DNA of 64,000 nt from NCBI RefSeq assembly GCF_016411865.1, contig NZ_JAEKJA010000003.1, positions 514,215-578,214 of the forward strand, written 5' to 3'. Numbering within the stretch: the first letter of the stretch is position 1; each line of letters opens with the position of its first letter. Positions 62,885 through 64,000 of the stretch are shown here, piece by piece. A model generated the notes under the pieces. That model did no database searches and was not told where the DNA came from. It worked only from the letters and a program-made list of their open reading frames with translations. This stretch comes from Acuticoccus mangrovi (lineage in GTDB: Bacteria > Pseudomonadota > Alphaproteobacteria > Rhizobiales > Amorphaceae). A program made the position numbers and the translations under genes.

Positions 62885-63964
62885 ATGATGACCGCACTGC
62901 CCCCTTCCGATCTCGCCATGGTGCCGTTCGTGAGCGTCGCCAACATGCTGCGGCTCGTCGCCGAGATCGGCGTCGAGACGGTACTCGCCGAGCTGGCCGA
63001 CGCCATGGAGGCCGATTTCAGGCGCTGGCCCGATTTCGAGAAGGTGCCGCGGATCGCCAGCCACTCCGCCGGCGGCGTGATCGAGCTGATGCCCGCCTCC
63101 GACGGGCGCCTCTACGGCTTCAAGTACGTGAACGGGCATCCGAAGAACACGCGCTCGGGACATCAGACGGTGACCGCCTTCGGAGTCCTGTCGGACGTCG
63201 AGACCGGCTACCCTCTCCTTCTCAGCGAGATGACGATCCTGACGGCGATGCGGACGGCTGCGACCTCCGCCCTCGCCGCCCGCCACCTCGCGCCCAAGGG
63301 GGCGCGGACGATGGCGATGATCGGCAACGGCGCGCAGTGCGAGTTTCAGGCGCTCGCCTTCCGCACCATCGTCGGCGTCGACGCGGTGCGCCTCTTCGAC
63401 GTCAGCCCCGAGGCAACCGCCAAGGCGGCGCGCAACCTCGCCAACCGGGGGCTGAAGGTGACGGCCTGCCGATCCGCCGAAGCCGCGGTGGAAGGCGCCG
63501 AGATCATCACCACCTGCACCGCCGACAAGCAGCGCGCGACGATCCTGTCGGACAACATGGTCGGCGCGGGCGTGCACATCAACGCCATCGGCGGCGACTG
63601 CCCGGGCAAGACCGAGCTGCATCCCGACATCGTGCGTCGGGCGTCGGTGTTCACCGAGTTCACGCCGCAGACCCGCATCGAGGGCGAGCTCCAGTCGCTC
63701 CCGCCCGATCACCCCGCGACCGAGCTGTGGGAGGTCATCACCGGGGCGGCGCCCGGGCGGCGCGAGGCGGGTGAGATCACCCTCTTCGACAGCGTGGGCT
63801 TCGCGGTCGAAGACTTCACGGCGCTGCGCTACATCCATGAGCGGGTGCAGCGGTCATCGCATGTGGAGATGTTGGACCTTCTCGCCGACCCGGACGATCC
63901 GCGCGACCTCTTCGGCATGCTCGTGAGGGCCGGCGTCTCCGCGGCACCGCGCCCGCAAGGCTAG
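62885..63964 (+). CDS. Ornithine cyclodeaminase/mu-crystallin family protein
   Basis: A 359-residue enzyme. The sequence has GFKYVNGHPKNTRSGHQTVTAFGVLSD, EMTILTAMRTAATSALAARHL, and the NAD(P) loop MAMIGNGAQCEFQALAF. GAGVHINAIGGDCPGKTEL is the conserved block before the C-terminal domain. The length fits the bacterial ornithine cyclodeaminase (ornithine to proline and ammonia). It is regulated, by position, by the divergent Lrp protein. The stop at 63964 leaves 36 bases to the window end. Other imino-acid reductions by the family are possible. Confidence 0.9.
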   Translation: MMTALPPSDLAMVPFVSVANMLRLVAEIGVETVLAELADAMEADFRRWPDFEKVPRIASHSAGGVIELMPASDGRLYGFKYVNGHPKNTRSGHQTVTAFGVLSDVETGYPLLLSEMTILTAMRTAATSALAARHLAPKGARTMAMIGNGAQCEFQALAFRTIVGVDAVRLFDVSPEATAKAARNLANRGLKVTACRSAEAAVEGAEIITTCTADKQRATILSDNMVGAGVHINAIGGDCPGKTELHPDIVRRASVFTEFTPQTRIEGELQSLPPDHPATELWEVITGAAPGRREAGEITLFDSVGFAVEDFTALRYIHERVQRSSHVEMLDLLADPDDPRDLFGMLVRAGVSAAPRPQG

Positions 63965-64000
63965 GCTCCGGCCCTAACCATTTCCTTACCGTTCTCGTGT

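Noticed and set aside
1..64000. tRNA, rRNA, CRISPR arrays, IS elements, prophage genes
   Set aside because: I looked for cloverleaf-like stretches, regular spacer repeats, transposase and integrase motifs and found none I could support.

Overview
The window is high-GC bacterial chromosome. Its gene content (TRAP transporters, LysR and TetR regulators, CaiB/BaiF CoA-transferases, a giant autotransporter with AQSIGGGGG repeats, no plasmid or phage replication genes) points to an alphaproteobacterium, most likely of the Hyphomicrobiales/Rhizobiales. That placement is inference from content and style, not from a marker gene.

Region 1, about 0.5-12 kb: a defence island. On the + strand lie the ruins of a type I restriction-modification locus (hsdM and hsdS joined by a deletion, hsdR in three pieces) around one intact gene for a DUF4268/PD-(D/E)XK-like protein. 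On the - strand is a complete-looking type I Zorya operon, zorA-zorB-zorC-zorD, whose genes overlap by ATGA. Past the stop codon of zorD an Mrr-like nuclease domain survives out of frame. A small unknown gene precedes zorA.

Region 2, about 12-23.4 kb: small regulated redox and export modules, with four TetR regulators beside flavoprotein and SDR oxidoreductases, an O-methyltransferase, a membrane-bound molybdenum oxidoreductase/cytochrome b pair with a periplasmic DUF5666-like protein, a LysE-type exporter and an EamA permease. Palindromic operators are visible at 12.03, 17.95 and 21.09 kb, with relatives of the last at 21.19 and 21.83 kb.

Region 3, about 23.6-28.7 kb: a polar amino-acid-type ABC importer (SBP, two permeases, ATPase) with a ureohydrolase-family enzyme and a divergent LysR regulator. 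It looks like uptake and hydrolysis of a guanidino or amidino compound.

Region 4, 28.8-37 kb: a 2231-residue autotransporter, a structured intergenic region with nested inverted repeats, and a quinone-oxidoreductase-like gene.

Region 5, about 37.4-60.7 kb: a catabolic island with a LysR regulator, an aromatic-ring FAD monooxygenase, two TRAP DctQM pairs, three TRAP binding proteins sharing four cysteines, a fumarate-reductase-like flavoprotein, three family III CoA-transferases, three SDRs, an acyl-CoA dehydrogenase, and a four-gene cluster of gentisate dioxygenase, FAH hydrolase, PEP-mutase/isocitrate-lyase-family lyase and PrpF isomerase. Together they suggest import of an organic acid and conversion through gentisate to C3/C4 or methyl-branched C4/C5 acids. 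The right end (60.8-64 kb) holds a Bcr/CflA-type MFS exporter, an Lrp/AsnC regulator and a divergent ornithine cyclodeaminase-family gene. No tRNA, rRNA, CRISPR array, integrase or transposase was recognised.
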